Below are positions 7,543-16,859 of a DNA stretch of 33,912 nucleotides, piece after piece. Source of the DNA: Halanaerobiales bacterium (GTDB lineage Bacteria; Bacillota; Halanaerobiia; Halanaerobiales; DTU029); assembly GCA_022360715.1 (NCBI GenBank), contig JAKSCG010000176.1, positions 1 through 33,912 on the forward strand, read 5' to 3'. How positions within the stretch are numbered: the first letter of the stretch is position 1; every line of letters starts with the position of its first letter. The notes under the pieces were generated by a model. It had not been told where the DNA came from, did no database searches, and saw only the letters and a list, made by a program, of their open reading frames with translations. The translations under genes were made by a program, and so were the position numbers.

Positions 7543-8502
7543 ATGAACTATTTTTTAGCGATTGGACTACCTTTTTTAATTATAATGGTCTTTGGCTCCG
7601 GATTAATTAAATTTTTGAAATACCTGAACTTTGGCCAGCAGATTCGGGGAGTGGGACCGGAATCCCACTTGAAAAAAGAGGGTATACCGACGATGGGGGG
7701 ACTCCTGATTATTATTGCCCTGATCATTACCTCTTTGGTTGTGCTGGAGCTAGATACATATATTAGCTGGGTACTGATTGTTACCCTGGGGATGGGACTG
7801 GTTGGTTTTTTGGACGACATAAGCAAGATCAGAACCAAAAGCTCGCTGGGTTTGCGCGCCCGCGAGAAACTTTTTGGTCAGATTTTATTTGCCACAATCC
7901 TGGCTGTTTATGTCTATTATTATACCGATATTCGGACCAGTATCCTTGTCCCGATCATCGGCTGGGAAATTGAGATGGGAATTTGGCTGATCCCGTTTAT
8001 TATTTTTTTTGTAGTTGGTTTTGCCAATGCGGTTAATCTGACCGATGGTCTTGACGGGCTGGCTTCCGGCGTTACGGCAATCGTCTCTACCAGTATGGCT
8101 GTTTTAACGATAGCACTTAATTATGAACAGCTTACCTTATTCGGATTAATGGTGGGGGGAGCCTGTCTGGGATTTATCTGGTTTAATAGTCACCCGGCCC
8201 AGGTCTTTATGGGGGATGTTGGTTCCCTGGCCCTGGGAGGAGCGATCTCCGCGATGGCAGTAGTCGCCAGACTGGAGTTGTTTTTAGTGATCATTGGCGG
8301 GGTTTATGTTATTGAAACGATATCAGTGATGATCCAGGTTAGTTATTTCCGTTTTACTGGTGGGAAAAGGGTTTTTCGCATGACTCCACTCCACCATCAT
8401 TATGAACTAGGTGGGCTGGAAGAAGTAAAAGTTGTCTCCCGCTTCTGGATCTTAAGTATAGTTTTTGCCCTTTTGGGCCTGGCCAGCTATTATGTGATCT
8501 GA
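7543..8502 (+). CDS. mraY: Phospho-MurNAc-pentapeptide transferase MraY (lipid I synthesis)
   Basis: A 319-residue polytopic membrane enzyme that moves phospho-MurNAc-pentapeptide from UDP to undecaprenyl phosphate, giving lipid I. Family motifs are present in order: PTMGG in the first loop, FLDDISK (the first Asp pair), NAVNLTDGLDGLA, GDVGSLALGG and the loop TPLHHHYE with its His triplet. About ten membrane helices can be drawn. The ATG at 7543 has GGGAGGA 7 bases ahead, within the end of murF. Confidence 0.97.
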   Translation: MNYFLAIGLPFLIIMVFGSGLIKFLKYLNFGQQIRGVGPESHLKKEGIPTMGGLLIIIALIITSLVVLELDTYISWVLIVTLGMGLVGFLDDISKIRTKSSLGLRAREKLFGQILFATILAVYVYYYTDIRTSILVPIIGWEIEMGIWLIPFIIFFVVGFANAVNLTDGLDGLASGVTAIVSTSMAVLTIALNYEQLTLFGLMVGGACLGFIWFNSHPAQVFMGDVGSLALGGAISAMAVVARLELFLVIIGGVYVIETISVMIQVSYFRFTGGKRVFRMTPLHHHYELGGLEEVKVVSRFWILSIVFALLGLASYYVI

Positions 8503-8524
8503 AAATAGAAAAGGAGTTAAACTG

Positions 8525-9925
8525 ATGATTGAGCTAAGGAATAAACGGGTGGCGGTGATCGGTCTTAGCAAAAGGACCGGAGTAGCTTCAGCCAGAATGT
8601 TGTCGCGTTTTGGGGCCAGGGTTGTTGTCTCCGACCGGAAAGGACCGGAAGAGTTAAAAGAAGAAATAGCCATGTTGGCAGATTGCAATGTCGAGTTTGA
8701 GCTTGGTGGGCATGGTGATAAAAGCCTGAATAATGAGCTGATTGTGGTCAGCCCCGGTGTTCCTTTAACGATCCCTTTTTTTAAAGAGGTAAGAAAACTT
8801 GGTATACCGGTGATCAGTGAGATTGAGCTGGCTTATCATTTTACCGAGGCTAAAATAATTGCTATTACCGGGACCAATGGCAAGACTACGACAACCTCAT
8901 TAATCGGCAATATTTTACAATTGGCTTTTCCGCAGCGGGTAAAGGTAGCCGGGAATATCGGCACCCCGATGATTCAGGAGGCAGTTGGATTAACGAAAGA
9001 TGATTGGCTGGTAGTGGAAGTCAGTTCATTTCAACTGGAAACAATCGGCGACTTCCGTCCCCATATTAGCCTTTATTTAAATTTTACGCCCGATCACCTG
9101 GACCGTCATCTCACCCTCCACAACTACTGGTTAGCCAAAAAAAGAATCTTTAGTAATCAGCGTGGCGATGATTATGCCTTAATCAATATTGATGATCCGG
9201 CAGTTGTAAAAGCTGCCAGTGACTGCCAAGCCCGGCTATATTCAGTCAGCCTGCTTGATCAAGTGGAACAGGGAATTTTTAGCAAAAAGGGTTATCTGAC
9301 CTGGCGGGAGCCGGGAAGGGAAGAAAGAGTATTGTCCTTGGCTGATATACCTTTAATGGGTAGTCATAACCAGCAAAATGTGGCTTTTGCCGTTGCAGCC
9401 GCCGTGCTGAGTGGGGCCAATTATCCTGCAATTGAGCGGGGCATAAAGGAATTTACCCCCTTTCCCCACCGAATGGAGCGGCTGACTAAGCCGGAAGAGC
9501 AGGTTCTGATCATTGATGACTCCAAAGCAACCAATCCGGACGCGGCGATTAACGCATTGAACTCTTTTCAACAACCGATGATCCTGATTGCCGGCGGACA
9601 GGATCGCGATGCTGATTTTACCGAATTAGCCCAAGTAATCAAGCAAAGAGTTGTTCACTTGATTTTATTAGGGGAAACACGCGAAAAGATCAAAAGGCAA
9701 GTATTAAAAGCAGGCTTTGCTAATATAAATATACATATAGTGGAGAATATGCAAGAAGGGGTCAGTATAGCGCTGAAGCATTTAGTTCCGGGGTATTGTC
9801 TTTTACTCTCACCGGGGTGTCCGAGCTGGGATATGTATTCCAGCTACCAGGAACGAGGCCGGGACTTTCGCAATACCATTGTTAAGATAAGGAGGGATTT
9901 AGGTGGAGGACCGCCAGGCTCCTGA
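8525..9925 (+). CDS. murD: UDP-MurNAc-L-alanine:D-glutamate ligase MurD
   Basis: A 466-residue Mur ligase that adds D-Glu to UDP-MurNAc-L-Ala. The N-terminal Rossmann-like domain begins near RVAVIGLSKRTG, the P-loop is in ITGTNGKTTTTS, and the NFTPDHLDRH and DDSKATNPDA motifs of MurD follow. An AAGGAG site lies 9 bases before the ATG at 8525. The last 23 bases overlap the start of ftsW in another frame, which suggests coupled translation. The C-terminal tail (GGGPPGS) is encoded within that overlap. Confidence 0.96.
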   Translation: MIELRNKRVAVIGLSKRTGVASARMLSRFGARVVVSDRKGPEELKEEIAMLADCNVEFELGGHGDKSLNNELIVVSPGVPLTIPFFKEVRKLGIPVISEIELAYHFTEAKIIAITGTNGKTTTTSLIGNILQLAFPQRVKVAGNIGTPMIQEAVGLTKDDWLVVEVSSFQLETIGDFRPHISLYLNFTPDHLDRHLTLHNYWLAKKRIFSNQRGDDYALINIDDPAVVKAASDCQARLYSVSLLDQVEQGIFSKKGYLTWREPGREERVLSLADIPLMGSHNQQNVAFAVAAAVLSGANYPAIERGIKEFTPFPHRMERLTKPEEQVLIIDDSKATNPDAAINALNSFQQPMILIAGGQDRDADFTELAQVIKQRVVHLILLGETREKIKRQVLKAGFANINIHIVENMQEGVSIALKHLVPGYCLLLSPGCPSWDMYSSYQERGRDFRNTIVKIRRDLGGGPPGS

Positions 9926-11000
9926 TTATATCATTTTTTTTGTAATAGTTATTTTAATGACAATTGGTTTAATTATGATTTTAAGTGCCAGCTCGATCCG
10001 ATCGCATCTCCTTTATAAGGATAGTTATTACCTGTTCAAACATCAGCTGGTCTGGGTTGTTATCGGAATAATAGCGATGATTATTTTCATGAATATTGAT
10101 TATCAAATCTACCGACGTTATGCCAAAATGATCTTATTAATTACAATTATTACGCTAATACTGGTTTTGATTCCCGGGATCGGAAGACTGGTCGGTGGTT
10201 CCAGGCGTTGGATTTGGATTGGTTCATTTAGGTTTCAACCCTCTGAACTGGCAAAACTGGGACTGGTTATTTATTTAGCCCATTATTTTTCCAATAAAGG
10301 GGAACAGGTTAAATCCTTCGTTAACGGTGTATTACCCCCTTTGCTGATCATGGGTTTGACTTTTGGCCTGATTTTAATGGAACCGGATCTGGGTACAGCC
10401 GTAACTATTGCCGGTACATTTTTTATTATGCTCTTTGCCGCGGGAGCCCGCATTTCCCATTTATTTACACTCGGTTTAGCCGGATTCCCGCTGTTGCTAT
10501 ATTTTATTATGAGTGAAGACTATCGAAGGGAGAGACTATTTTCTTTCCTCGATCCCTGGAGTGACCCGCTGGATACAGGTTATCACATCATCCAATCCCT
10601 GCTTGCTTTGGGGTCAGGGGGGATTTTCGGGGTGGGATTAGGGAATAGTCGGCAGAAATTTTTATATTTACCGGAACCGGGTACTGATTTTATTTTTGCT
10701 GTGCTGGGAGAAGAACTCGGCTTGCTCGGTACAGTAGCAGTGTTGGGACTCTTTTTCCTCTTTGTCTGGCGGGCCTTGAAAATTGCCGTCTCAGTCCCGG
10801 ATTTATTTGGCTCTCTGCTGGCAGTCGGACTGTCAACAATGGTAATCCTGCAGGCGATCATTAATATTGGTGTAGTAACCGCCTCCATGCCGATTACCGG
10901 TATTACTCTGCCTTTTATTAGTTATGGAGGTTCTTCCCTGGTGATCATGTTGTCCGGGGTAGGGATCTTGTTAAATATTTCGCGTCAAGCCGGTACTTAA
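9903..11000 (+). CDS. ftsW: SEDS lipid II polymerase FtsW/SpoVE
   Basis: A 365-residue SEDS-family glycosyltransferase with about ten membrane helices. It polymerises lipid II at the septum with the class B transpeptidase of the same cluster. Conserved features seen are SRRWIWIGSFRFQPSELAK, LMEPDLGTA and the late ITGITLPFISYGGSS. The GTG start at 9903 lies inside murD, with AAGGAGG 7 bases ahead. In Bacillus this position in the cluster is spoVE and vegetative ftsW is elsewhere; here the sequence alone does not separate the two names. Only one SEDS gene is in the window. Confidence 0.93.
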   Translation: MEDRQAPDYIIFFVIVILMTIGLIMILSASSIRSHLLYKDSYYLFKHQLVWVVIGIIAMIIFMNIDYQIYRRYAKMILLITIITLILVLIPGIGRLVGGSRRWIWIGSFRFQPSELAKLGLVIYLAHYFSNKGEQVKSFVNGVLPPLLIMGLTFGLILMEPDLGTAVTIAGTFFIMLFAAGARISHLFTLGLAGFPLLLYFIMSEDYRRERLFSFLDPWSDPLDTGYHIIQSLLALGSGGIFGVGLGNSRQKFLYLPEPGTDFIFAVLGEELGLLGTVAVLGLFFLFVWRALKIAVSVPDLFGSLLAVGLSTMVILQAIINIGVVTASMPITGITLPFISYGGSSLVIMLSGVGILLNISRQAGT

Positions 11001-11010
11001 GGAGGAGCAG

Positions 11011-12126
11011 ATGAAGGCGATTATTACTGGAGGTGGCACCGGAGGGCATATTTATCCAGCACTTTCGATCAGTAAAGCATTATTAAAACAAGATTGGCAA
11101 GTTTTATATGTTGGCTCAATTGGTGGGTTGGAAGGTAAAATCATCCCGCCGGAAAACATTCCATACCGCGAAGTTGCCGGGGCTTATCTGCCGAGAAAAT
11201 TAACACCTCGTCTGCTTAGTGCGCTGTTGAAAACGGCCCGGGGGTTACTGCAAGCCCGGCAATTAATCAAACAATATCAACCTGATTTAGTGCTCGGGAC
11301 CGGTGGTTTTGTGGCCGGACCGGTTGTGTTGGCCGCTTCACTGGCCGGCATTAAAACAGTAATTCATGAACAGAACATCTACCCGGGTTTTACCAACAGG
11401 CTTTTAGCGAGCAGGGTTGACCGTATTGCCCTTAATTTTAAAGGGGCAGCGCAGTATTTTCCGCGGAAAAGCCAGGATAAATTAGTAGTTACCGGCAATC
11501 CGATTAGAGAAGTTATTCTTACCACCGAGCGCAGTCAGGGGATCAAGGAGCTGGACCTGGTTGAACACAAAAAAACTATGCTGGTTTTTGGGGGAAGTCA
11601 GGGGGCCCAAAGTATTAATGATGCAATGATCCCGGTTTACAAAAAATACAGTCAGGCTAACTGGTTGCAGATCATCCATCTTACCGGCCTAAATAATTAT
11701 GAACAGGTACTTAAACAGCTCCGGACCAGCGGGATTAATTTAACGGAACAGGATCATTATAAAATATTACCTTATTTAGATAAGATGGAGTTGGCTTATG
11801 CGGTGGCGGATTTGATTATTTACCGGGCCGGAGCCACCGGTCTTGCCGAGATAACGGCCAAAGGTATTCCGGCTATTTTGATCCCTTACCCCTATTCCGC
11901 AGAGAACCATCAGGAATATAATGCCCGTAATTTAGCAGAAAAAGGGGCAGCAATTGTCATTAATCAACAGGATTTGACCGGTGATTTATTAAAGGCCGAG
12001 ATTCAAGGATTATTCCGGGATCAAGCCCGGTTAACCGTGATGAGTAGTAATAGTAAAAAAATTGGCAAACCGGCAGCGGTTGCTGATATAATTGAAATGA
12101 TTAAGGAAATAGTTGATGCTAAATAA
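11011..12126 (+). CDS. murG: Lipid II synthase MurG (undecaprenyl-PP-MurNAc-pentapeptide GlcNAc transferase)
   Basis: A 371-residue GT-B fold glycosyltransferase that adds GlcNAc to lipid I on the inner membrane face. It has the GGTGGHIYPAL motif at the N-terminus, GTGGFVAGPV, HEQNIYPG, the second-domain GGSQGAQSIN and the UDP-GlcNAc-contacting RAGATGLAEI. The ATG at 11011 follows AAGGAGGAG, 10 bases after the ftsW stop. A 65-base AT-rich gap separates it from murC. I saw no convincing promoter there. Confidence 0.97.
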   Translation: MKAIITGGGTGGHIYPALSISKALLKQDWQVLYVGSIGGLEGKIIPPENIPYREVAGAYLPRKLTPRLLSALLKTARGLLQARQLIKQYQPDLVLGTGGFVAGPVVLAASLAGIKTVIHEQNIYPGFTNRLLASRVDRIALNFKGAAQYFPRKSQDKLVVTGNPIREVILTTERSQGIKELDLVEHKKTMLVFGGSQGAQSINDAMIPVYKKYSQANWLQIIHLTGLNNYEQVLKQLRTSGINLTEQDHYKILPYLDKMELAYAVADLIIYRAGATGLAEITAKGIPAILIPYPYSAENHQEYNARNLAEKGAAIVINQQDLTGDLLKAEIQGLFRDQARLTVMSSNSKKIGKPAAVADIIEMIKEIVDAK

Positions 12127-12191
12127 AAATTCACCAAAAAAATTTATTTGCATATATTAAGTAATGGTCGATCATAAGGGGTGTGATGATA

Positions 12192-13565
12192 ATGCCTGAA
12201 CATATCCATTTTGTTGGCATTGGTGGAATATCAATGAGTGGTATTGCCGAAATATTGTTGCGACAGGGCCATCAGGTCAGCGGTTCCGACCTGGAGGATT
12301 CTCATTTGCTGGAAGGATTACGCCGGTCCGGGGCTATGATCTATCTGGGGCATCAGCAAGGGAATGTGGCTGGGGCTGATTTAGTGGTCAGATCCAGTGC
12401 GATTCCTTTGGATAATCCTGAGCTTATTGCCGCTGAAGAACAAGGCATTCCGATTATAAAACGGGCTCAGATGATTGCAAGATTAATGGAAGGTAAGCAG
12501 GGGATCGCCATTTCCGGTACCCATGGGAAAACAACAACTACCTCCATGGTTTCTACTATATTGACCGCCGGAAGACTTGATCCGGTTATCCTGATCGGGG
12601 GTGAGCTCAATACGATTGGGGGAAATGCTCACCTGGGCCGGGGGAACTTCTTTGTTACCGAAGCCGATGAGAGTGATGGTTCTTTCCTTTATTTTAATCC
12701 CCAGGTGTTGGTAGTAACAAATATTGAAATGGATCATCATGATTTCTATCAGTCTAATCAGCAGTTGATTAGTGCTTTTCAGGGGTTTCTAAATAACCTC
12801 CCTGAGGATGGCAAGGCCATTGTCTATGCCGAAGATCAGCTCCTCTTTAGTTTGATCGATCCGGATGACCCCAGGTACTTTACCTATGGGATCGAACAGG
12901 GTATTTTAAGGGCGATTGATATCAAGCTACTTCCCTTTGGTAGTTTTTTTACCCTAGTCTATAAAGAGACGGTCCTGGGTGAAATTAATTTGCAGATCCC
13001 GGGAAAGCATAATATCCTAAATGCGCTGGCCGCAATTGCGGTAGCTATGACAACCGGTCTGGAGTTTGGTCAGATTAAAAAGGGAATTGAGCAATATACC
13101 GGGGTTAATCGTCGGTTCGAAAAAAAGGGACTAATCGGCGATATTCTGGTAGTAGATGATTATGCCCATCACCCGACCGAGATTAAGGCGACACTAAAGG
13201 CGGCGCTTAATACCGGGTATGAGCGTATCATTGCCGTTTTTCAACCCCACCGCTATAGCCGAACTAAATTCTTATTGCGGGAATTTGCCCAGTCTTTTGA
13301 CCAGGTCGACCACCTAATTATTACCGATATTTACGGTGCCGGAGAAAAACCGACCCCTGGTGTAAGCTCAGAAGAACTGGCCCGACTGATTGCTAAAAAT
13401 AAGGGGAACAGGGTAGATTTTATCGCCCACCTGGAGGATATAGTTAATTATCTACCGGAAATTATTAAATCCCGTGATCTAATAATTACGATCGGGGCCG
13501 GTGACGTCTACCGGGTAGGTGAATTGCTACTGGAAAGAATGAAAAAACAGAAAGAAATGGCCTAA
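12192..13565 (+). CDS. murC: UDP-MurNAc:L-alanine ligase MurC
   Basis: The first Mur ligase, adding L-Ala to UDP-MurNAc. It starts with the classic HIHFVGIGGISMSGIAE glycine-rich block, then has the P-loop SGTHGKTTTTS, EADESDGSF, DDYAHHPTE and QPHRYSRT in the expected order. The frame is open from GTG 12183 and also offers ATG 12186. With the ribosome binding site AAGGGGTG at 12176-12183, the ATG at 12192 has the best spacing and leaves the standard MurC N-terminus; 12186 is the alternative. In many Bacillota murB lies near this gene, but it is absent here. Confidence 0.95.
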   Translation: MPEHIHFVGIGGISMSGIAEILLRQGHQVSGSDLEDSHLLEGLRRSGAMIYLGHQQGNVAGADLVVRSSAIPLDNPELIAAEEQGIPIIKRAQMIARLMEGKQGIAISGTHGKTTTTSMVSTILTAGRLDPVILIGGELNTIGGNAHLGRGNFFVTEADESDGSFLYFNPQVLVVTNIEMDHHDFYQSNQQLISAFQGFLNNLPEDGKAIVYAEDQLLFSLIDPDDPRYFTYGIEQGILRAIDIKLLPFGSFFTLVYKETVLGEINLQIPGKHNILNALAAIAVAMTTGLEFGQIKKGIEQYTGVNRRFEKKGLIGDILVVDDYAHHPTEIKATLKAALNTGYERIIAVFQPHRYSRTKFLLREFAQSFDQVDHLIITDIYGAGEKPTPGVSSEELARLIAKNKGNRVDFIAHLEDIVNYLPEIIKSRDLIITIGAGDVYRVGELLLERMKKQKEMA

Positions 13566-13579
13566 AACGGGGTGAAAAT

Positions 13580-14296
13580 ATGCCACTGGCGCGACTACAG
13601 GAGCGACTACTACCATTTATCATAGCTTTTCTCACTCTGATTGCCCTCTTGTCCTTTTTTGCTTCACCTTATTTTAAGGTAAGTGAAATAGTTTTTGAGG
13701 GTTACGATATTTTGAAACCGACTGAGTTGGATCAAATGCTCCGGGATTATTATCATCGAAATATCTTGATAATTGACCGAGAACAAGTAAAGAGTCGGTT
13801 GATTGAAACTACCTATATACGTGATGCCGCTGTGATCAAGCGATATCCTGACCAACTCTTAATCCGTCTCCAGGAAAGGATACCATTGGCCAAGATTAAT
13901 AATAACGGAAAATTTATTTTTTTTACCGGTGATGGATATATCCTGGAAGAAGGGCCGCTCAAAGGTAAAGTGAAGGTTCCGTTGGTGCAAGGAGTGGGAT
14001 ATGCCGTAACTCAACGGCAACTTACCTTTTCCCCGGTACTTGATCAAATTGTCCAAGCCCTGGCCGAAATGGCCCGGATCAACCGGGAAATGCTTACTTT
14101 AATTGAAGTTAAGGGTGCGAAGATAACGGCATATCTTAATAAGACCCCGATTTATCTGGGGGAGAAGCAAGACCTTGGTCGGAAATTCAAGATTTTACAG
14201 CCCCTGCTGGAAAAAATACGTACTGATCAGCTTCAACTGGAGTATATCGATCTCTCTATTTTAGAAAAACCGGTAATTAAAACCAGCAGGAATTAA
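13580..14296 (+). CDS. ftsQ: Division protein FtsQ/DivIB
   Basis: A 238-residue bitopic protein: a short inside tail, one membrane helix at about 11-31, then a POTRA domain starting FKVSEIVFEGYD and a FtsQ-type beta domain. It binds FtsL and DivIC at the septum and helps control wall synthesis. The sequence RYPDQLLIRLQERIPLA is the usual junction between POTRA and beta domains. The ATG at 13580 has GGGGTGA ahead and lies 14 bases after murC. It is short, like clostridial members, and lacks the long cytoplasmic tail of some DivIB proteins. A 118-base leader follows before ftsA. Confidence 0.92.
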   Translation: MPLARLQERLLPFIIAFLTLIALLSFFASPYFKVSEIVFEGYDILKPTELDQMLRDYYHRNILIIDREQVKSRLIETTYIRDAAVIKRYPDQLLIRLQERIPLAKINNNGKFIFFTGDGYILEEGPLKGKVKVPLVQGVGYAVTQRQLTFSPVLDQIVQALAEMARINREMLTLIEVKGAKITAYLNKTPIYLGEKQDLGRKFKILQPLLEKIRTDQLQLEYIDLSILEKPVIKTSRN

Positions 14297-14345
14297 ATTT
14301 CCCCTCAAAATAGTAGGGATATAGGACTAGAAAAATAATTTAAAA

Positions 14346-14373
14346 AAAGGAATTTAAAGATTGGTGTTGAATT
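14346..14373 (+). promoter_or_regulatory. Candidate sigma-H promoter for ftsA-ftsZ
   Basis: AAAGGAATT at 14346-14354, an 11-base spacer and GTTGAATT at 14366-14373 fit the published B. subtilis sigma-H pattern RnAGGAwWW-N11/12-RnnGAAT at every fixed position. In B. subtilis ftsAZ has a sigma-H promoter that raises FtsZ at the onset of sporulation. The site lies in the only sizeable gap of the cluster, 42 bases before the ftsA start. Confidence 0.6.
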
Positions 14374-14414
14374 ATTTCTTTAATAGTTATTCTTCGGAGA
14401 GGAGGTATTAAGTT

Positions 14415-15683
14415 GTGGGTAGCCGTAGAATTATAACCGGAATTGATATTGGTACTACCAAAATTTGTACTATTATAGCAGAAATAACTCCGGAGAACAG
14501 TATAGATATTATTGGAATCGGTCTTGCTCCTTCACACGGCTTAAGAAAAGGGATTGTCGTTGATATTGACGAGACAAGTAAGGCGATTAAAGAGGCCTGT
14601 CAAAAAGCTGAGCGGATGGCCGGGATCAAGGTTAGTTCAGCCTTTGTCGGTATTGCTGGCTCGCATATCTCTTCCTTGAACAGTCATGGAGTTGTAGCGG
14701 TAACTGGGGAAGAAAAAGAGATAAAAGAAAGTGATATTCAAAGGGTCATTGATGCCGCTAAGATTATTCCCTTATCGGCGGAGGAAGAGATGCTTCATGT
14801 TCTGGCCCGTGAGTTTATTGTTGATGGCTGTACCGGGATTAAAGACCCCTTGGGGATGTCGGGAGTACGGCTGGAAGTCGAGACCCATATTGTCACAGGT
14901 TCCAGCACTTCAATTCAAAACCTGGTCAAGAGTGTTTTGCGGGCAGGAATGGATGTGGATGACATTGTTCTCGAACCCCTTGCTTCCAGTGAATCGGTTC
15001 TGAGCATTGATGAAAAAGAACTGGGAGTTACATTGGTTGACATTGGCGGAGGAACAACCGATATTATTGTCTTTCAGGAGGGGAGTATTTCCTTTACTTC
15101 GGTTTTGCCGGTTGGCGGTAATCACGTTAGTAATGATATTGCCGTTGGCTTGCGTACTCCGATTGGTGAAGCAGAAAAGACTAAAATTCAATGGGGTTGT
15201 GCCCTTAGTAATATGGTCAGTAAAGATGAATACATTGATGTGATCGCAGCCAGTGGCAAGAAAAAGAAACAGTTTTCCCGTCGAACCCTATGTGATGTAA
15301 TTGAACCGCGCATGCAGGAAATTTTTACGTTGATCAAAAGGGAATTGGACCGGGTTGGTCCCAGGGATATTACGCCGGCCGGAATAGTTTTAACCGGTGG
15401 GGCTTCGTTGTTAAGCGGTGCCGATGAAATGGCTTCGCAAATTATTGAACTGCCAGTCCGCTTAGGTGAACCGGAGCATATATCCGGTTTGACTGATGTG
15501 GTTGATAATCCAGTATATATCAAAAAAGGGGACAAAGTCCCTAAAGCAATTTTTTCGACAGCGGTTGGTCTGATCGAGTATGGGAAAAAGTATCAAAAAC
15601 CGGTCAGTAAAAATTATTTTAATAATCAGTTTATGGGAGATTTCTTTGTTAAGTTGAAAAATTGGCTAAATGACTTTTTCTAG
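14415..15683 (+). CDS. ftsA: Cell division protein FtsA
   Basis: A 422-residue actin-like ATPase that tethers FtsZ to the membrane. The phosphate and nucleotide motifs are GIDIGTTKICTII at the start, LVDIGGGTTDIIVF in the middle and VLTGGASLLSGA near residue 330. The shuffled 1C subdomain follows the first motif, as usual in FtsA. The extreme C-terminus (GDFFVKLKNWLNDFF) can form the amphipathic membrane-binding helix. The GTG start at 14415 has GAGAGGAGGT 8 bases ahead. With sepF missing from its usual place, FtsA may be the main Z-ring anchor here. Confidence 0.97.
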   Translation: MGSRRIITGIDIGTTKICTIIAEITPENSIDIIGIGLAPSHGLRKGIVVDIDETSKAIKEACQKAERMAGIKVSSAFVGIAGSHISSLNSHGVVAVTGEEKEIKESDIQRVIDAAKIIPLSAEEEMLHVLAREFIVDGCTGIKDPLGMSGVRLEVETHIVTGSSTSIQNLVKSVLRAGMDVDDIVLEPLASSESVLSIDEKELGVTLVDIGGGTTDIIVFQEGSISFTSVLPVGGNHVSNDIAVGLRTPIGEAEKTKIQWGCALSNMVSKDEYIDVIAASGKKKKQFSRRTLCDVIEPRMQEIFTLIKRELDRVGPRDITPAGIVLTGGASLLSGADEMASQIIELPVRLGEPEHISGLTDVVDNPVYIKKGDKVPKAIFSTAVGLIEYGKKYQKPVSKNYFNNQFMGDFFVKLKNWLNDFF

Positions 15684-15685
15684 GG

Positions 15686-15754
15686 CTCCCTAAATATTAA
15701 AGATATAACCTAGATTATCGAAAAAATTAGTAATTATGACCTTAGGGAGGAGGT
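15686..15754 (+). promoter_or_regulatory. ftsZ leader: inverted repeat that covers the ribosome binding site
   Basis: CTCCCTAA at 15686-15693, three bases past the ftsA stop, is a perfect 8-base complement of TTAGGGAG at 15742-15749. The latter forms the front of the ftsZ ribosome binding site GGGAGGAGGT (15745-15754). In the ftsA-ftsZ mRNA the pairing would close a 48-base loop and hide part of that site. The CCCTA also faces TAGGG at 15681-15685, which allows a competing local fold. Control of ftsZ translation is inference. Confidence 0.4.
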
Positions 15755-15763
15755 AATGTAAAT

Positions 15764-16834
15764 TTGTTTGATATTGGTACTGAAATAGAACAATTTGCAA
15801 ATATTAAGGTGGTTGGAGTAGGTGGAGGCGGTAATAATGCTGTTAACCGTATGATTGAACAAGGGCTGGAAGGGATTGAATTTACGGCGATCAATACTGA
15901 TGCCCAGGCTTTATTATCCTCAAAGGCCAGCCGCACAATCAGGATCGGTGAAAAAATTACCAAAGGCCTCGGGGCCGGTTCAGATCCGCTGATTGGGCAG
16001 GAATCGGCCGAAGAAAGCAGGGAAGAGATTGCTCAGTCCCTGGAAGGTGCCGATATGGTTTTTATCACAGCAGGAATGGGCGGAGGAACCGGAACAGGCG
16101 CTGCTCCGATTGTGGCCGAAATAGCCAAAAATCTGGGGGCTTTGACCGTAGGGGTTGTGACCAAACCATTTACTGTTGAAGGTCGAAAGAGGATGGAGAA
16201 AGCAGAAAAAGGGATTGAAAACCTGAAGGCTAAAGTCGACACTTTAATTATTATCCCTAATGACCGTTTGCTGGAGGTTGCCGAAAAACAGACCAGTTTA
16301 ATGGAGGCCTTTAAAATCGCTGATGATGTTTTGCGACAGGGTGTTCAGGGGATCGCCGATTTAATTACGATTACTGGTATTATAAATCTTGATTTTGCTG
16401 ATGTAAAAACAATCATGACCGATACCGGTTCGGCTTTAATGGGGATCGGACGGGCCAAAGGCGAAAAAAGAGCCGCCGAGGCAGCAAAACTGGCGATTGC
16501 TTCGCCGTTGTTGGAGGCTTCGATTGATGGAGCTAAAGGGGTATTGATTAATATTACCGGTGGGATGAACCTGGGAATCCATGAAGCTAACGAAGCAGCC
16601 CGGGTTATTCAGGAAGTAGCTGATCCGGATGCTAATATTATTCTGGGGGCAGTGATTGATGAAAACCTGGAGGAAGAAGTTCAGGTAACGGTTATTGCCA
16701 CCGGATTTGATGCAAGGCCGGTATTTGATGAAGAGGAAGACGAAGAACCGTTTGATGATGATTTTAACATCGAAAACTTTAGTGGTGATGACCTGGACAT
16801 CCCGGCTTTTTTACGAAGACAACAGAAAGCTTGA
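15764..16834 (+). CDS. ftsZ: Cell division protein FtsZ
   Basis: A 356-residue tubulin-like GTPase that forms the Z ring. The sequence shows [15 protein letters not shown], the tubulin signature GGGTGTG at 106-112, the T7 synergy loop [11 protein letters not shown], an acidic linker ([11 protein letters not shown]) and the C-terminal peptide [12 protein letters not shown] that binds FtsA and other partners. The start is TTG at 15764, 9 bases after a strong GGGAGGAGGT; no ATG is available in frame nearby. A non-ATG start for such an abundant protein, together with the hairpin over its ribosome binding site, hints at translational limits. A terminator follows 25 bases after the stop. Confidence 0.98.
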   Translation: MFDIGTEIEQFANIKVVGVGGGGNNAVNRMIEQGLEGIEFTAINTDAQALLSSKASRTIRIGEKITKGLGAGSDPLIGQESAEESREEIAQSLEGADMVFITAGMGGGTGTGAAPIVAEIAKNLGALTVGVVTKPFTVEGRKRMEKAEKGIENLKAKVDTLIIIPNDRLLEVAEKQTSLMEAFKIADDVLRQGVQGIADLITITGIINLDFADVKTIMTDTGSALMGIGRAKGEKRAAEAAKLAIASPLLEASIDGAKGVLINITGGMNLGIHEANEAARVIQEVADPDANIILGAVIDENLEEEVQVTVIATGFDARPVFDEEEDEEPFDDDFNIENFSGDDLDIPAFLRRQQKA

Positions 16835-16859
16835 CTATAAAATAAAAGATGGAATAAAT

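Noticed and set aside
12127..12185. Internal promoter ahead of murC
   Set aside because: The gap is AT-rich and has a TTGCAT, but no -10 lies at a workable distance.
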